Notes: generated by a model from the sequence alone, not told the origin. Positions 1 to 12,066 are shown, numbered from the stretch's first letter. The stretch: DNA of 64,000 nucleotides from Salimicrobium album (GCF_900107115.1 NZ_FNOS01000001.1:310001-374000); one strand, 5' to 3'. Numbers and translations are program-made.

Positions 1-459
1 GGCAAGAACCATCCGCACCGGGGTGGCATCACCTCCGCCGGATAGTATATAAACGATTAAAAACGTAACTACTCCTCCGATAAAAGCGGTAATAATACCG
101 TTCATTATCATAGCAAGCGGGAAGAAAATGGTAGTCACTATCACGGCGAAATATGTTCCCGAATGAATACCGAGTGTACTGGCGGAGGAGAGAGGGTTCT
201 TCGTTACAGTTTGTAAAACTGCTCCCGAAACAGCCAGGGCCCCACCGGCTACAATACCCATGACAGCTCTCGGCAGTCTCAGAACTCTGATGGTATGGTG
301 TTCCAAAGTGTCTTCGGGAGAAAAAACGGCTTCGAACACCGTCCATACGGGTATGGAAATATTCCCCTGATTAATATGTATCCAGGTCAGCAGTATCAGT
401 AAAAATAAGCCTCCGCCGAAAACCAGAAAAGTTTTCAAGGCCATTGCCCGATTTATCAT
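1..459 (-). CDS. FecCD-family iron-siderophore ABC transporter permease, N-terminal part (runs off the window)
   Basis: Membrane subunit of a Fe(III)-siderophore importer, expected to work with the substrate-binding lipoprotein encoded just upstream and with an ATPase outside the window. The frame from ATG at 459 stays open to base 1 (153 codons). It begins MINRAMALK, has a hydrophobic segment at about residues 10-27, the family block RVLRLPRAVMGI from residue 58, further membrane segments, and ends on GDATPVRMVLA, a stretch typical of FecCD permeases. A GAAGGA ribosome site precedes the ATG. It lies 63 bp after the lipoprotein gene on the same strand, so the two probably share the Fur-like promoter near 1.6 kb. 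The siderophore type cannot be told. Confidence 0.9.
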   Translation of the reverse strand, partial: MINRAMALKTFLVFGGGLFLLILLTWIHINQGNISIPVWTVFEAVFSPEDTLEHHTIRVLRLPRAVMGIVAGGALAVSGAVLQTVTKNPLSSASTLGIHSGTYFAVIVTTIFFPLAMIMNGIITAFIGGVVTFLIVYILSGGGDATPVRMVLA

Positions 460-522
460 AACCAATCCTTCTTTCCTTATACAGCAGAAAGACGCGCATC
501 ATTTACTGCGCGCCTTTTCCGT

Positions 523-1548
523 TTATTTCTTATTTCCTTCGATTGTAGCATCTGCAACCTGTGTTGCAAGTTTCTCAGCCGAAATCGGACCGCCGAACGT
601 CCATGTATCCCCCGGCATCTTATACATACGATCCTGCTTCACGAATTCAAGCTCTTCCCAGACCGGGTTACCCGCCAACTGATCAGAAAAGATATTGTCG
701 TCTTCCTGAACAATGTAGTAGAAGTGGGAGTCCTGATAATTTTGCAACGTTTCTACTGTCGTTTCCGTATAACCGTATATTTCAAGTTCGTCCGAGGAAT
801 GGGAGTTTTCGAGCCCCAGTTCGCCCATTACCTGAGCTACCATCGAATTGTCCGTAAATAGTCTCAGCGTAGGAGTATTCTGAGCAGTGAACGCCTGAGT
901 CATTACGTAGTTGATGTCACCGACTCCGGCTTCCTCAAGACGCTTCGCTTGTTTTTCAAAATGACTGTTCATCTCGTCCAGTCTTTTACTGGCTGCTTCT
1001 TCTTTCCCCAGAATTTTACCCATCGTTTTAAGATCGGACTTCATGGAAGCCATCTGGTTTTCTGCATTCTCTTTAGAATAAGGAGAAAACATTACAGTCG
1101 GAGCGATTTCTTCCAGCTGTTTTTGGATTCCTTCGTGGCGGAACTTGACCCCTACAATAAGATCGGGATCAAGACGGGAGATAGCCTCCAGGTTCGGCTC
1201 CTGTCTCGTTCCTACATCTTCGACATTTTCACCGAGTTCTTTACCGGTGTCCACCCATTTACCGAATCCTTCTTTGTCCGCAACTCCTGCCGGCTCTGTG
1301 TCAAGTGCCTGCATATGTTCCGCATAACTCCATTCGAGAACGACGACTTTTTCCGGAGTTCCTTCTATTGTTTTCTCTCCCGTCGCATCTTCTATCGTCA
1401 CACTGCGGGAGTCGTCCTTGCTTTCTTCTTTACCGGATTGCTCTTCGTTTTCTTTATTACTATCCCCTGACTTCTCTTCGTTTCCTCCACAAGCTGCCAG
1501 CACAACAGCCAGGAAAGAAAGGACTGTGATCATCCAAATCTTTTTCAT
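523..1548 (-). CDS. Iron-siderophore ABC transporter substrate-binding lipoprotein
   Basis: Extracytoplasmic receptor of the siderophore importer, 341 aa. The start MKKIWMITV is chosen because AGGAGAGG lies just before it and a lipoprotein signal follows at once, with lipobox LAAC and Cys20 as the lipidated residue. A longer upstream in-frame start would bury that signal. After an acidic, Ser/Lys-rich linker (about residues 23-45) comes a FepB/FhuD-type periplasmic-binding fold: VVVLEWSYAEHMQAL, then LEAISRLDPDLIVGVKFRH and ending WTFGGPISAEKLATQVADA. This is class III binding protein architecture (known family feature). First gene of the iron operon. Confidence 0.92.
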   Translation of the reverse strand: MKKIWMITVLSFLAVVLAACGGNEEKSGDSNKENEEQSGKEESKDDSRSVTIEDATGEKTIEGTPEKVVVLEWSYAEHMQALDTEPAGVADKEGFGKWVDTGKELGENVEDVGTRQEPNLEAISRLDPDLIVGVKFRHEGIQKQLEEIAPTVMFSPYSKENAENQMASMKSDLKTMGKILGKEEAASKRLDEMNSHFEKQAKRLEEAGVGDINYVMTQAFTAQNTPTLRLFTDNSMVAQVMGELGLENSHSSDELEIYGYTETTVETLQNYQDSHFYYIVQEDDNIFSDQLAGNPVWEELEFVKQDRMYKMPGDTWTFGGPISAEKLATQVADATIEGNKK

Positions 1549-1574
1549 GGGTCCCTCTCCTCTACATATGTAAT

Positions 1575-1644
1575 TGAGATATATTCTCATCTACACGTAA
1601 GGTTATATAAAAACAATGAAAAAGTCAACGATATTTATTCTCAA
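1575..1644 (-). promoter_or_regulatory. Promoter with two Fur-like boxes for the iron-uptake operon
   Basis: On the minus strand a TTGACT -35 (1623-1628) is followed by AT-rich sequence with TATAAC (1602-1607, 15-bp spacer) or TAACCT (1600-1605, 17-bp spacer). On each side sits a TGAGAAT-type half-site resembling the Fur 7-1-7 box: TGAGAATATATCTCA (1575-1589) and TGAGAATAAATATCG (1630-1644). Iron-responsive repression is inferred from the matches and from the downstream genes. Confidence 0.65.
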
Positions 1645-1752
1645 TTAGGTTCCATATTTACAGAGATGTCCCCGTTTAGAAGATGACATGTCGCACATCA
1701 TTGAGGAAGGAATACAGAAGGTTTCAGAGCAATTGTCCGTTATAAAAAGAAA

Positions 1753-1778
1753 AAAACCGAACGTCGGAGTTCGGTTTT
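1753..1778 (-). terminator. Intrinsic terminator of the ilv-leu operon
   Basis: Perfect 10-bp stem AAAACCGAAC / GTTCGGTTTT with a 6-base loop, just after leuD. On the minus strand it is followed by a T-rich run. Confidence 0.9.
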
Positions 1779-1790
1779 ACACGTGCTATT

Positions 1791-2375
1791 TTAGCTCTGC
1801 TGATTTTCAAAAGCTGAAATCGCGTCATCATACGTCAACGTAACAGATATTTCATCCCATCCATTAAGCAGCATATTTTTGTGGTATTCGTCAATTTCGA
1901 ATGTTGCCGACCACCCTGTACCATCAAATACTATCTGGTCGACAAGGTCAATGCTGAGATAACACTCACCGCCCTCGGCACGGTCCATAATCTGCGATAC
2001 CTCTTCTCCCTTCAGCTGAACTGGCAGAATACCATTCTTAAAACAGTTACTGTAGAAGATATCAGCGAAACTCGGCGCAATGACAACGCGGAAGCCGTAA
2101 TCCTGAATTGCCCATGGAGCGTGTTCCCGTGAAGAACCGCAGCCGAAATTTTCACCGGCGACAAGAACGGAAGCGTCCTGATACTCCGGATAGTTCAGGG
2201 AAAAATCGTCACGAAGATTTCCGTCATCATCGTAGCGCCAGTTGTAGAAAAGAAATTTCCCGAAGCCTTTCCGTTCAATACGTTTCAGAAACTGTTTGGG
2301 TATTATCTGATCCGTGTCTATATTAGCCCGGTTCAGCGGATAAACAAGACCCGAATGTCTCACAAAAGCTTCCAT
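1791..2375 (-). CDS. leuD: 3-isopropylmalate dehydratase small subunit
   Basis: Small subunit (194 aa) of isopropylmalate isomerase, which interconverts 2- and 3-isopropylmalate with LeuC in leucine synthesis. It shows the swivel-domain signature NRANIDTDQIIPKQFLK near the N-terminus and the substrate-loop block GCGSSREHAPWA. The ATG at 2375 shares bases with the leuC stop (TGATG), and AAAGGGTGA lies inside the leuC end, so translational coupling is likely. A TTG one codon earlier is possible but less likely. Usual family length. Last gene of the operon, 12 bp before the terminator stem. Confidence 0.97.
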   Translation of the reverse strand: MEAFVRHSGLVYPLNRANIDTDQIIPKQFLKRIERKGFGKFLFYNWRYDDDGNLRDDFSLNYPEYQDASVLVAGENFGCGSSREHAPWAIQDYGFRVVIAPSFADIFYSNCFKNGILPVQLKGEEVSQIMDRAEGGECYLSIDLVDQIVFDGTGWSATFEIDEYHKNMLLNGWDEISVTLTYDDAISAFENQQS

Positions 2376-3793
2376 CAAATCACCCTTTCAGCAGCCGAAG
2401 TATAGTTACGCACATCTACGAAATGACCCTCTACAGCTGCGACAGCTGCCATTTCAGGGCTGACCAGATGCGTTCTGGCTCCATTTCCCTGACGGCCTTC
2501 AAAGTTACGGTTCGAGGTGGAAGCACAGTGTTCACCGGGAGGGACGATATCATCGTTCATACCGAGACACATACTGCACCCGGCAGATCTCCACTCAAAA
2601 CCGGCTTCCGTAAAAATCCGATCGAGACCCTCTGTTTCCGCTTCCTGTTTTACAGCAAACGAACCGGGCACTACCATAGCTCTTATCCCCTCGTGAACTT
2701 TTCGACCCTCGATCATCCTGGCCGCTTTTCTTAAGTCGGCGAGACGGGCGTTCGTACAGGAACCGATGAATACATGCTGCAGTTCAATGGATTCAATCGG
2801 CTGATTCGGTTCAAGCCCCATATACTCAAGGGCTCTTCTTACACCATCTTCGTCGTCCGTAACTGTCTCCGGATCGGGAACCGAAGCGGAAACCGGAACA
2901 CACTGGGAAGGGTTCGTCCCCCAGGACACCTGTGGTTCGATTTCATCTGCGTTGATTTCCACTGTAGAATCATAAACGGCTCCTTCGTCCGTAGCCAGAG
3001 CCAGCCATTCTTTCTTAGCCTTCTCAAACTCTTCACCTTTCGGAGCATGTCTCCTGCCTTCCACAAATTGGACAGTTTTTTCGTCAGGACTGATCAGACC
3101 GGCACGGGCTCCTGCCTCAATGGACATATTACAGACTGTCATGCGTTCTTCCATAGACATTTCCCTGATCGCTTCCCCGGTATATTCCATGATGTACCCG
3201 GAACCGAAGCGGACGCCGAATTTTGCTATAATAGCAAGGATGAGATCTTTCGCGGTCACCCCGGTTCCCAGGTTTCCATTCACTTTCACCTGCATTGTTT
3301 TGGGAGGAGCCTGCCACAGGGTCTGTGTGGAAAGCACATGCTCCACTTCGCTCGTCCCGATCCCGAAAGCGATGGCCCCGAAAGCTCCGTGTGTCGAGGT
3401 GTGGCTGTCTCCGCACACGATCGTTTTGCCGGGCTGGGTCAACCCGAGCTCAGGGCCGATAATGTGAACGATCCCCTGGTCCGGGTGATGAATGTCAGCA
3501 AGGGAGACACCGAACTCCTCACAGTTCTCTTCCAAAGTTTCCATCTGTTTTTTCGAAACGGCATCTTTGATGACGTTACGATGAATAGTAGGAACATTAT
3601 GATCCATCGTAGCAAACGTCAGATCCGGTCTTCTTACTTTACGGCTGTTCATCCGCAGACCTTCAAAGGCCTGAGGTGATGTCACTTCGTGTACCAGGTG
3701 GAGGTCGATGTACAGGAGATCCGGCTTCCCCTCCTCCTGGTGTACGACATGTTTATTCCAGATTTTCTCTATGATAGTTTCAGGTTGGCTCAT
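2375..3793 (-). CDS. leuC: 3-isopropylmalate dehydratase large subunit
   Basis: Large, [4Fe-4S]-carrying subunit (472 aa) of isopropylmalate isomerase. Aconitase-family marks are clear: [19 protein letters not shown] in the first third, [13 protein letters not shown] near residue 350 (first cluster cysteine) and [11 protein letters not shown] near residue 410 (the other two). AAAGGAG lies a few bases before the ATG. It overlaps leuD at the stop codon and follows leuB by 18 bp. Full length for the family. Confidence 0.98.
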   Translation of the reverse strand: MSQPETIIEKIWNKHVVHQEEGKPDLLYIDLHLVHEVTSPQAFEGLRMNSRKVRRPDLTFATMDHNVPTIHRNVIKDAVSKKQMETLEENCEEFGVSLADIHHPDQGIVHIIGPELGLTQPGKTIVCGDSHTSTHGAFGAIAFGIGTSEVEHVLSTQTLWQAPPKTMQVKVNGNLGTGVTAKDLILAIIAKFGVRFGSGYIMEYTGEAIREMSMEERMTVCNMSIEAGARAGLISPDEKTVQFVEGRRHAPKGEEFEKAKKEWLALATDEGAVYDSTVEINADEIEPQVSWGTNPSQCVPVSASVPDPETVTDDEDGVRRALEYMGLEPNQPIESIELQHVFIGSCTNARLADLRKAARMIEGRKVHEGIRAMVVPGSFAVKQEAETEGLDRIFTEAGFEWRSAGCSMCLGMNDDIVPPGEHCASTSNRNFEGRQGNGARTHLVSPEMAAVAAVEGHFVDVRNYTSAAERVI

Positions 3794-3811
3794 ACCGGTT
3801 TCTCCTTTCCA

Positions 3812-4918
3812 TCAGGCATAACAGCGCATAATGTTGACCGTTGTATCCTCTGAGGTAATTTGTTCGATAACTTTTCTTGTAAGATCCGTACATCCAAGTT
3901 CCGTGCCGTTCACAACGGAAAGATCAGCCGTATGATAACCGGCATCGAGAACTTCCTGGACCGCTTTCTCAATATGTTCCGCTTCTTTCTCCATATGGAA
4001 AGAGTGTTTGAGCATCATTGCGGCTGATAAAATCATCGCTAGCGGATTGGCTTTATCTTCTCCTGCGATATCAGGGGCTGAACCGTGGACGGGTTCATAA
4101 AGACCGGTGCCGTCCTCCCTGAGACTGGCAGAAGGCAGAAGGCCGAGAGATCCGGTCAGTACACTTGCTTCATCACTTAAAATATCACCGAACATGTTTT
4201 CCGTTACGACTACGTCGAAATAAGTCGGGTCTGTCACCAGCTTCATTGCCGCTGCATCGACGAGCATGTGATCGACTTTCACATCGGGGTAGTCCGCCCT
4301 TTTCTCCTCTACTATTTCTCGCCACATACGACTGGATTCAAGCACGTTCGCTTTATCCACCGAAGTCAGCTGCTTGCGCCGCTTCCGGGCACTTTCAAAT
4401 CCCTGTTCCACAATCCGTTCGATTTCTTTTCTTGAGTAGGAAAGGGTATCGACCACCCCTTCTCCGTCTTCACTTCTTTCCTGTGGTTCGCCGAAGTACA
4501 GCCCCCCTGTAAGTTCACGTACAATCAGAAGGTCGCTGCCTTCCACCACTTCTTTTTTCAGTGGTGACGCGTGCAGCAGCTGTCTGAATCCTTTCACGGG
4601 ACGAAGGTTCGCGAATAAACCGAGTTGCTTTCTAATACCGAGAAGTCCCTGTTCCGGACGTCCGGAACCGGGCAGATGGTCCCAGGAAGGGCCGCCGACA
4701 GCCCCGAGAAGAACGGCGTCGGCTTCCTCTGCAGCCTCCACTGTTTCCCGGGGTAATGGGTCCCCCATCTCATCAATCGCCGCGCCTCCGATGAGCTTCT
4801 CCTCGAACGTAAAGTGATGGCCATTCCTTTCTGCCACAGCTTCCAGAACAAGGCGGGCCGACTCCATCACTTCTTTTCCTATTCCGTCTCCCGGCAACAA
4901 TACAACATGTTTATTCAT
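3812..4918 (-). CDS. leuB: 3-isopropylmalate dehydrogenase
   Basis: NAD-dependent oxidative decarboxylation of 3-isopropylmalate to 2-oxoisocaproate, 368 aa. Family marks: [11 protein letters not shown] at the N-terminus, GAVGGPSWD, the arginine-bearing [28 protein letters not shown] and the Mg/substrate region [20 protein letters not shown]. The ATG follows GGAGGAGAGGTCA. It sits between leuA and leuC with gaps of 18 bp on each side, in one transcription unit. Confidence 0.98.
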   Translation of the reverse strand: MNKHVVLLPGDGIGKEVMESARLVLEAVAERNGHHFTFEEKLIGGAAIDEMGDPLPRETVEAAEEADAVLLGAVGGPSWDHLPGSGRPEQGLLGIRKQLGLFANLRPVKGFRQLLHASPLKKEVVEGSDLLIVRELTGGLYFGEPQERSEDGEGVVDTLSYSRKEIERIVEQGFESARKRRKQLTSVDKANVLESSRMWREIVEEKRADYPDVKVDHMLVDAAAMKLVTDPTYFDVVVTENMFGDILSDEASVLTGSLGLLPSASLREDGTGLYEPVHGSAPDIAGEDKANPLAMILSAAMMLKHSFHMEKEAEHIEKAVQEVLDAGYHTADLSVVNGTELGCTDLTRKVIEQITSEDTTVNIMRCYA

Positions 4919-4936
4919 TGACCTCTCCTCCTTATA

Positions 4937-7520
<2,584 letters not shown>

Positions 7521-8042
7521 TTAGTTCAAAATAGAATAAGGTTTCACTTCTGTCTGATGCAGTTGCTGCCCTCTCGTGAAGGCTGTGAGCCCGGTCCGAG
7601 CCAGTTCTTTCAGCCCGTATGGCCTTAACAACTCGATCATCGCATCCACCTTGTCCGAATTTCCGGTTATCTGTACCGTCATACTTTCTTTACTTACATC
7701 GATGACAGTTGCCCGGAAAGGTTCGATGATGGCCTGAAGCTCACCCCGCTGTTGCGGGGTAGTGAGCACTTTTATCATAGCCAGCTCTCTCGCCACGATC
7801 TGTTTATCCGTAATATCCGATACTTTAATTACGTCAATCTGTTTGTTCAGCTGTTTGGAAAACTGTTCAAGTTTCCGCTCATCTTCCACATCTACCACGA
7901 ACGTCATTTTCGAGACTCCGTCGGTTTCCGTACGCCCGACAGATATACTTTCGATATTGAACTGCCGCTTGGACAGCAGTCCGGTCACACGGTTCAAAAC
8001 CCCGCTCCGGTTATGAACAACCGCTGTTATTATTCGCTTCAA
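7521..8042 (-). CDS. ilvN: Acetolactate synthase small (regulatory) subunit
   Basis: Regulatory subunit (173 aa) that activates IlvB and confers valine sensitivity. N-terminal ACT domain [20 protein letters not shown] with [10 protein letters not shown], then the ALS small-subunit C-terminal domain ending [12 protein letters not shown]. The likely start is TTG at 8042, whose TTGA overlaps the ilvB stop, with GGAGTGAG about 8 bases earlier. A longer frame upstream lies wholly inside ilvB and shows no homology. Called ilvH in Bacillus subtilis. Confidence 0.95.
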   Translation of the reverse strand: MKRIITAVVHNRSGVLNRVTGLLSKRQFNIESISVGRTETDGVSKMTFVVDVEDERKLEQFSKQLNKQIDVIKVSDITDKQIVARELAMIKVLTTPQQRGELQAIIEPFRATVIDVSKESMTVQITGNSDKVDAMIELLRPYGLKELARTGLTAFTRGQQLHQTEVKPYSILN

Positions 8043-9769
8043 GGCTTGCTCACTCCAATCATTTCGTGACTTCCCTTTCCGGGAGCTATCATCGGATAGA
8101 CGTTTTCCTGCTGTACCACCCGGCAATCGATAACCGCCGGCTTATCGCTGTTCAGAATACCACCGAGCTCCCGGTCGATTTCCTGGATGCTTTCCATCTT
8201 ATAGCCGTGCAGTCCGTAGGCTTCAGCCATTTTCACGAAATCCGGCTGAGTATCTATGATGGAATGGGAATAACGTTTGTCATAAAATTTCTCCTGCCAC
8301 TGCCTTACCATTCCGAGAGCCTGGTTATTGACGATTATGATCTTCACCGGAAGTCCCCTTTCCTGAAGCAGTGACATTTCCTGCATCGTCATTTGAAAAC
8401 CTCCGTCTCCGACGATGGCTACCACAGTAGAGTCTTTATCAGCAATCTGTGCTCCAATAGCTGCAGGAAAACCGAAGCCCATCGTTCCGAGACCTCCTGA
8501 AGTCACCCACCGGTCCGGGCGATTGAAGGTGTAATATTGGGCCGCCCACATCTGATGCTGACCGACATCTGTCGTTACTACCGCTTCTCCGTCCGTAAGC
8601 TGGTGAACCTTTCTGAGTAAATACTGAGGAAGAATGACATCCTCCGACTCGTTATGCCAGAGTGGATAGTTCTGTTTGTTACTTTCCAGTTTTTCCACCC
8701 ATTCCGCGTGATCGAGGGTGGCGGGTTCCAGTTCGTTCAGTTTATCCAGTGCTTTTTTCGCATCCGAAACTATAGGAATCTCCGTAGGTACGTTCTTACC
8801 TATTTCAGCCGGGTCGATGTCGATGTGGGCAATTCTCGCGTTTGGAGCGAAATGCTGAAGATTTCCTGTAAGCCTGTCATCGAAGCGCCCGCCTATGTTA
8901 ATAAGAAGATCACATTCATAAAGAGACATATTCGCAGCATACGTTCCGTGCATCCCTGCCATTCCCAGAAACCGGTGGTGGTCTCCAGGAAAAGCGCCGA
9001 GACCGAGAAGGGTGGATGTGACGGGCAGGTCGTAATTGCTGACGAATGATTTCAAAGCTTCCGTCCCCCCTGCATGGAGTATGCCGGCACCTGTCAGAAC
9101 TACAGGCTTCCTTGCGCCTATAAGAGCTTCACGAAGTTTGTTGATCTGCAGAGGGTTAGGCCGGACCGTCGGTTGATATCCCGGTAAATGGAATTCGTTT
9201 TTTACGTCCCTTTCGAACACCGTCGCCGAAATATCCTTAGGGATGTCGACTACTACAGGTCCCGGCCTTCCGGTTGCAGCGATATGAAAGGCTTCATTAA
9301 CGATACGGGGCAATTCTTCGAGATCCTGAACCTGATAGTTGTGTTTCGTAATCGGAGTCGTTATACCCATAACGTCCGATTCCTGAAAAGCATCCGTCCC
9401 TATGACGTTCTTGGCAACCTGTCCGGTGAAAATTACAAGAGGCAGAGAGTCCATCATAGCGTCCGCAATACCTGTAATCAGATTAGTTGCCCCGGGACCG
9501 GATGTGCCGATGACTACTCCCGGCTTACGGGAAACTCTGGCATACCCTTCAGCTGCATGTATCCCTCCCTGCTCATGTCTCGGCAGCACATGGTCAAAAC
9601 TTCCATCAGCCCGGTATAACGCGTCGTAAATCGGAAGTACGGCTCCTCCCGGATAGCCGAATATCGTTTCGACTTTCTGTTCAATCAACGCTTCCACCAG
9701 TAGATCTGCCCCTGTCTTTATCGTCTGCTGTTTGCCTTCTGCCGGTTTCGGTTCTGTGCTGGCCCTCAT
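8039..9769 (-). CDS. ilvB: Acetolactate synthase large (catalytic) subunit
   Basis: ThDP-, FAD- and Mg-dependent acetohydroxyacid synthase, 576 aa, first common step of valine/isoleucine synthesis. Three domains: N-terminal pyrimidine-binding with [15 protein letters not shown] and the catalytic glutamate in [18 protein letters not shown]; a central FAD-linked domain; a C-terminal ThDP domain with [12 protein letters not shown] and [12 protein letters not shown]. Three in-frame ATGs crowd the start; the one at 9769 has the best spacing (9 bases) to AGGAGG. Directly downstream of the T-box leader. Confidence 0.97.
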   Translation of the reverse strand: MRASTEPKPAEGKQQTIKTGADLLVEALIEQKVETIFGYPGGAVLPIYDALYRADGSFDHVLPRHEQGGIHAAEGYARVSRKPGVVIGTSGPGATNLITGIADAMMDSLPLVIFTGQVAKNVIGTDAFQESDVMGITTPITKHNYQVQDLEELPRIVNEAFHIAATGRPGPVVVDIPKDISATVFERDVKNEFHLPGYQPTVRPNPLQINKLREALIGARKPVVLTGAGILHAGGTEALKSFVSNYDLPVTSTLLGLGAFPGDHHRFLGMAGMHGTYAANMSLYECDLLINIGGRFDDRLTGNLQHFAPNARIAHIDIDPAEIGKNVPTEIPIVSDAKKALDKLNELEPATLDHAEWVEKLESNKQNYPLWHNESEDVILPQYLLRKVHQLTDGEAVVTTDVGQHQMWAAQYYTFNRPDRWVTSGGLGTMGFGFPAAIGAQIADKDSTVVAIVGDGGFQMTMQEMSLLQERGLPVKIIIVNNQALGMVRQWQEKFYDKRYSHSIIDTQPDFVKMAEAYGLHGYKMESIQEIDRELGGILNSDKPAVIDCRVVQQENVYPMIAPGKGSHEMIGVSKP

Positions 9770-9803
9770 ATTCATCATCCTCCTGTCTTAATGATTTTCG
9801 GTA

Positions 9804-10100
9804 TAAATAAAAAACCTTTCCGTCCCTCTACAGTTCATCCCGCAGGCCACATTGAAGCCTCGGGATATCCGGTAAAGGGGCGGAAAGGTCTTGCTTTCCA
9901 CGGTACCACCCTTGTTTTGCAAAGTTTCAGCTTTGCCTCATGAAACAGAATGCTTCTGTTTCTTTTGGTAACGGGTGAGTGACACCCGGCTCCGCCTACT
10001 GGGTCTTACCGTTCAGCATGAGCACTCAGGGACGATGTCGATTTAAGACGTATTGTCAGGCTTTCAGCAACCCTGACTCTCTGTGAATACGATCCCCTAA
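9804..10100 (-). promoter_or_regulatory. T-box riboswitch (tRNA-sensing leader) of ilvB, specifier probably AUC (Ile)
   Basis: Minus-strand leader between ilvE and ilvB. The T-box core AGGGTGGTACCGTGG lies at about 9898-9912. Stem I carries AGAGAG and GGTTGCTGAAAGCC near 10050-10085. The 3' side of the specifier loop reads CGACATCGTCCCTGAGT, giving ATC (Ile) after GAC and before a purine. A terminator hairpin pairs the arm at 9877-9888 with 9815-9825, followed by TTTTTTATTT (9804-9814). Uncharged tRNA should favour the antiterminator. The specifier assignment is my reading of the alignment; GTC (Val) is the nearest alternative. Confidence 0.92.
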
Positions 10101-10135
10101 ACCTTTCTTCCCGTCATCGCTTTGCATATCCTTTT

Positions 10136-11041
10136 TTAACCGGCCTGGACTTTTTCGCCGGAAGGGTAAACTTTATGTCCATCTTTCGTCGTTACTTTCC
10201 TGAATTCGGAAAGGAGGTGGTTGGTAATGGTTCCCGGTTTTCCGTCACCGATAATGCGCCTGTCCACTTCCACCGCTGCAATAACTTCGGCCGCAGTTCC
10301 CGTCAGGAACACTTCATCCGCTACGTATACGTCATGTCTCGTAAAAGGTTGTTCCATTATCTGGTAGCCTAGCTCATCCGCTATATCGATAATGGCATTC
10401 CTCGTAATTCCTTCGAGAGCTCCCAGATATACGGGAGGAGTGTAAATCTTTCCGTTCTTTACAATAAATACGTTGTCAGCAGATCCTTCCGTCACATAGC
10501 CCTGGTCATTCAGCATGAGGGCTTCATCCACCCCTGCCTGGTTCGCTTCCATCTTAACGAGAATGTTGTTCAGATAGTTCAGCGATTTAACCTGCGGAGG
10601 AAGGACGTCGGGTCTGTTACGTCGACTGGCAACGGAAGCGAGGCGTACCCCTCTTTCGTAAAGTTCTTTCGAGAATAAGGAAAGTGCTTCAGCAATGACT
10701 ACCAGCCGCGGCTTTGAACAGGAGACAGGATTTAAACCGAGATCCCCGATGCCCCGGGATACGACTACACGGATGTAAGCTGATTCCAGTTCATTCTTAC
10801 GGATCGTTTCCGCAATAATCTCCTCCAGCTCCTCTTTACTGTAAGGGATCTCCAGCATGACCGATTTAGCCGAATCATACAGCCGGTTGAGATGTTCATC
10901 CAGTTTAAAGATATTTCCTTCATATGCCCTGATACCTTCGAACACCCCATCTCCATATAGAAAACCGTGATCGTAAACCGAGATTGATGCTTCCTGTTTC
11001 GTTACGAATTCGCCACTTAAAAATATCCACTGGCTGCTCAT
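10136..11041 (-). CDS. ilvE: Branched-chain amino acid aminotransferase (class IV, short form)
   Basis: PLP enzyme (301 aa) that transfers amino groups between glutamate and the keto acids of valine, leucine and isoleucine. Fold-type IV marks: YDHGFLYGDGVFEGIR near residues 22-37, PLP lysine in PPQVKSLNYLNN near residue 155, then EGSADNVFIVKNG and FLTGTAAEV. The start MSSQWIF lies 8 bases after AAGGAG; a GTG three codons earlier overlaps that site. It opens the ilv-leu cluster; no terminator separates it from the T-box, so readthrough is likely. A second, longer aminotransferase is encoded at 18375. Confidence 0.95.
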   Translation of the reverse strand: MSSQWIFLSGEFVTKQEASISVYDHGFLYGDGVFEGIRAYEGNIFKLDEHLNRLYDSAKSVMLEIPYSKEELEEIIAETIRKNELESAYIRVVVSRGIGDLGLNPVSCSKPRLVVIAEALSLFSKELYERGVRLASVASRRNRPDVLPPQVKSLNYLNNILVKMEANQAGVDEALMLNDQGYVTEGSADNVFIVKNGKIYTPPVYLGALEGITRNAIIDIADELGYQIMEQPFTRHDVYVADEVFLTGTAAEVIAAVEVDRRIIGDGKPGTITNHLLSEFRKVTTKDGHKVYPSGEKVQAG

Positions 11042-11059
11042 CTGTAGCACTCCTTTCTG

Positions 11060-11206
11060 TATGTAAATTCCTTCTATTGATTATGCTTTACGTCTTATTT
11101 AAAAGGGGGACCCTGATCACTATCTTTCAATAGATGAATCAGGGTCAGGAAAAGAGGTCTTTTCCAAACAGATCGCCCCGCTCCGACGAGAGCGAAATGT
11201 TTATTG
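11060..11206 (-). other. Structured untranslated leader of ilvE, class not recognised
   Basis: About 165 bases separate the predicted transcription start from ilvE. On the minus strand they hold three successive hairpins: CGCTC/GAGCG (11178-11193), GGAAAA/TTTTCC (around 11149-11166) and a long one, GACCCTGAT...ATCAGGGTC (11109-11147), whose apex also pairs, followed by CCCCTTTT. No T-box core, SAM, lysine or other riboswitch motif that I know is present. It could be an attenuator or a processing/stability element. Confidence 0.45.
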
Positions 11207-11212
11207 ATGATT

Positions 11213-11241
11213 ACTCTAATACTCTTCATGACAAAGGTCAA
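11213..11241 (-). promoter_or_regulatory. SigmaA-type promoter of ilvE
   Basis: TTGACC (11236-11241), 17-bp spacer, TAGAGT (11213-11218) on the minus strand. The -35 matches 5 of 6 bases, the -10 matches 4 of 6. Confidence 0.5.
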
Positions 11242-11254
11242 TAACAAATGCACA

Positions 11255-11269
11255 ATTTTTCTGAACAAT
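11255..11269 (-). promoter_or_regulatory. CodY-like box upstream of ilvE
   Basis: ATTTTTCTGAACAAT against the CodY consensus AATTTTCWGAAAATT (3 mismatches), 14 bp upstream of the -35. CodY control of branched-chain amino acid genes is established in Bacillus; here it is inferred. Confidence 0.5.
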
Positions 11270-11287
11270 TAAAATTATCAAAATAAT

Positions 11288-11301
11288 AGTAACCGCTTAC
11301 A
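11288..11301 (-). promoter_or_regulatory. cre-like (CcpA) site upstream of ilvE
   Basis: TGTAAGCGGTTACT on the minus strand fits the catabolite-responsive element TGNAANCGNWNNCA except for the last base. CcpA activation of ilv-leu is known in B. subtilis; placement upstream of the -35 would suit activation. Confidence 0.45.
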
Positions 11302-11412
11302 TCCGCGTCACAATTGATTTAAAGCGGTAAAGCGTTTTTTCTTTTTTTCTTTTTTATCTTAAAAACACCGGCAGTCATGGAAGAACTTGAACCCGGATCC
11401 GCAGAATTTCTA

Positions 11413-11452
11413 ATAAAAAAATCCACCCGCACAAAGCATGTTGCTGCGGATG
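11413..11452 (-). terminator. Intrinsic terminator after the PH-domain gene
   Basis: Minus-strand stem ATCCGCA / TGCGGGT (one G-T pair) followed by GGATTTTTTTATT. Confidence 0.75.
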
Positions 11453-11485
11453 AATCAATGATGTTCAGTGCCGGGTATTCACCTG

Positions 11486-11860
11486 TTACAGGGTATAACT
11501 CGCAAGTGCTCTGTGGACCTCGGCAATATTATTGCCTTTTTTGAACTGTTTCATCACAGGCTCCGGCGTACCGCTCAACCATATACGGAGTTCCGATTCC
11601 ATATCGAACGTACCGGCTGTTTCCACACTGAAGTGTGTGATGCTTCTGTAAGGTATGGAATGGTACTCCACTTTTTTTCCGGTCATCCCCTGTTTATCCA
11701 CTAGAATGAGGCGTTTGTTCGTAAACAGGAACAGATCGCGGAAGACATTGTATCCACTATCCACTTCTTCTCCCTCTGTGAGAATATCCTCCATTTCACT
11801 CTCCAGTTTATCCAGATCAACTTCCGACGCATTCCCCATCAGATTATCAATAAATCCCAT
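11486..11860 (-). CDS. PH-domain protein of the bacterial YvlA/bPH type
   Basis: Cytoplasmic protein of 124 aa with no signal or membrane segment. After MGFIDNLMGNASEVDLD it holds a single bacterial pleckstrin-homology-like beta domain: DLFLFTNKRLILVDKQGMTGKKVEYHSIPYRS style strands at about residues 45-80, then MESELRIWLSG and a C-terminal helix. The start is set at 11860, where AAGGGG is 9 bases upstream; the alternative three codons earlier lies on that site. Monocistronic, with its own terminator. Function unknown in the family; stress association is often suggested but not shown here. Confidence 0.85.
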   Translation of the reverse strand: MGFIDNLMGNASEVDLDKLESEMEDILTEGEEVDSGYNVFRDLFLFTNKRLILVDKQGMTGKKVEYHSIPYRSITHFSVETAGTFDMESELRIWLSGTPEPVMKQFKKGNNIAEVHRALASYTL

Positions 11861-12066
11861 TCCACTCATCCCCTTTTCAGATTCTTCTTACTTGTATCCC
11901 CTTCCTGCACACATTTAACACGTGCTTACATAAAATGCAAACCGCTTTTTTCAAGGATCACGCTGTATTTCGTACTAATCGTAAGCAAATAAAATCTTCC
12001 CGATAATTTATACATAAGAACGTAAAGCTTTAAAGATTTATTCCTTCTCATCATGAATAAACTGAG

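Noticed and set aside
1645-1752. Short open stretch reading LEDDMSHIIEEGIQKVSEQL in the gap before the leuD terminator
   Set aside because: No ribosome site, runs straight into the terminator, and I recognise no homologue; could be a remnant but too short to support.
11098-11229. 44-codon minus-strand frame upstream of ilvE as a leader peptide gene
   Set aside because: Overlaps the predicted -10 region, lacks a Shine-Dalgarno site; kept only as part of the leader finding.
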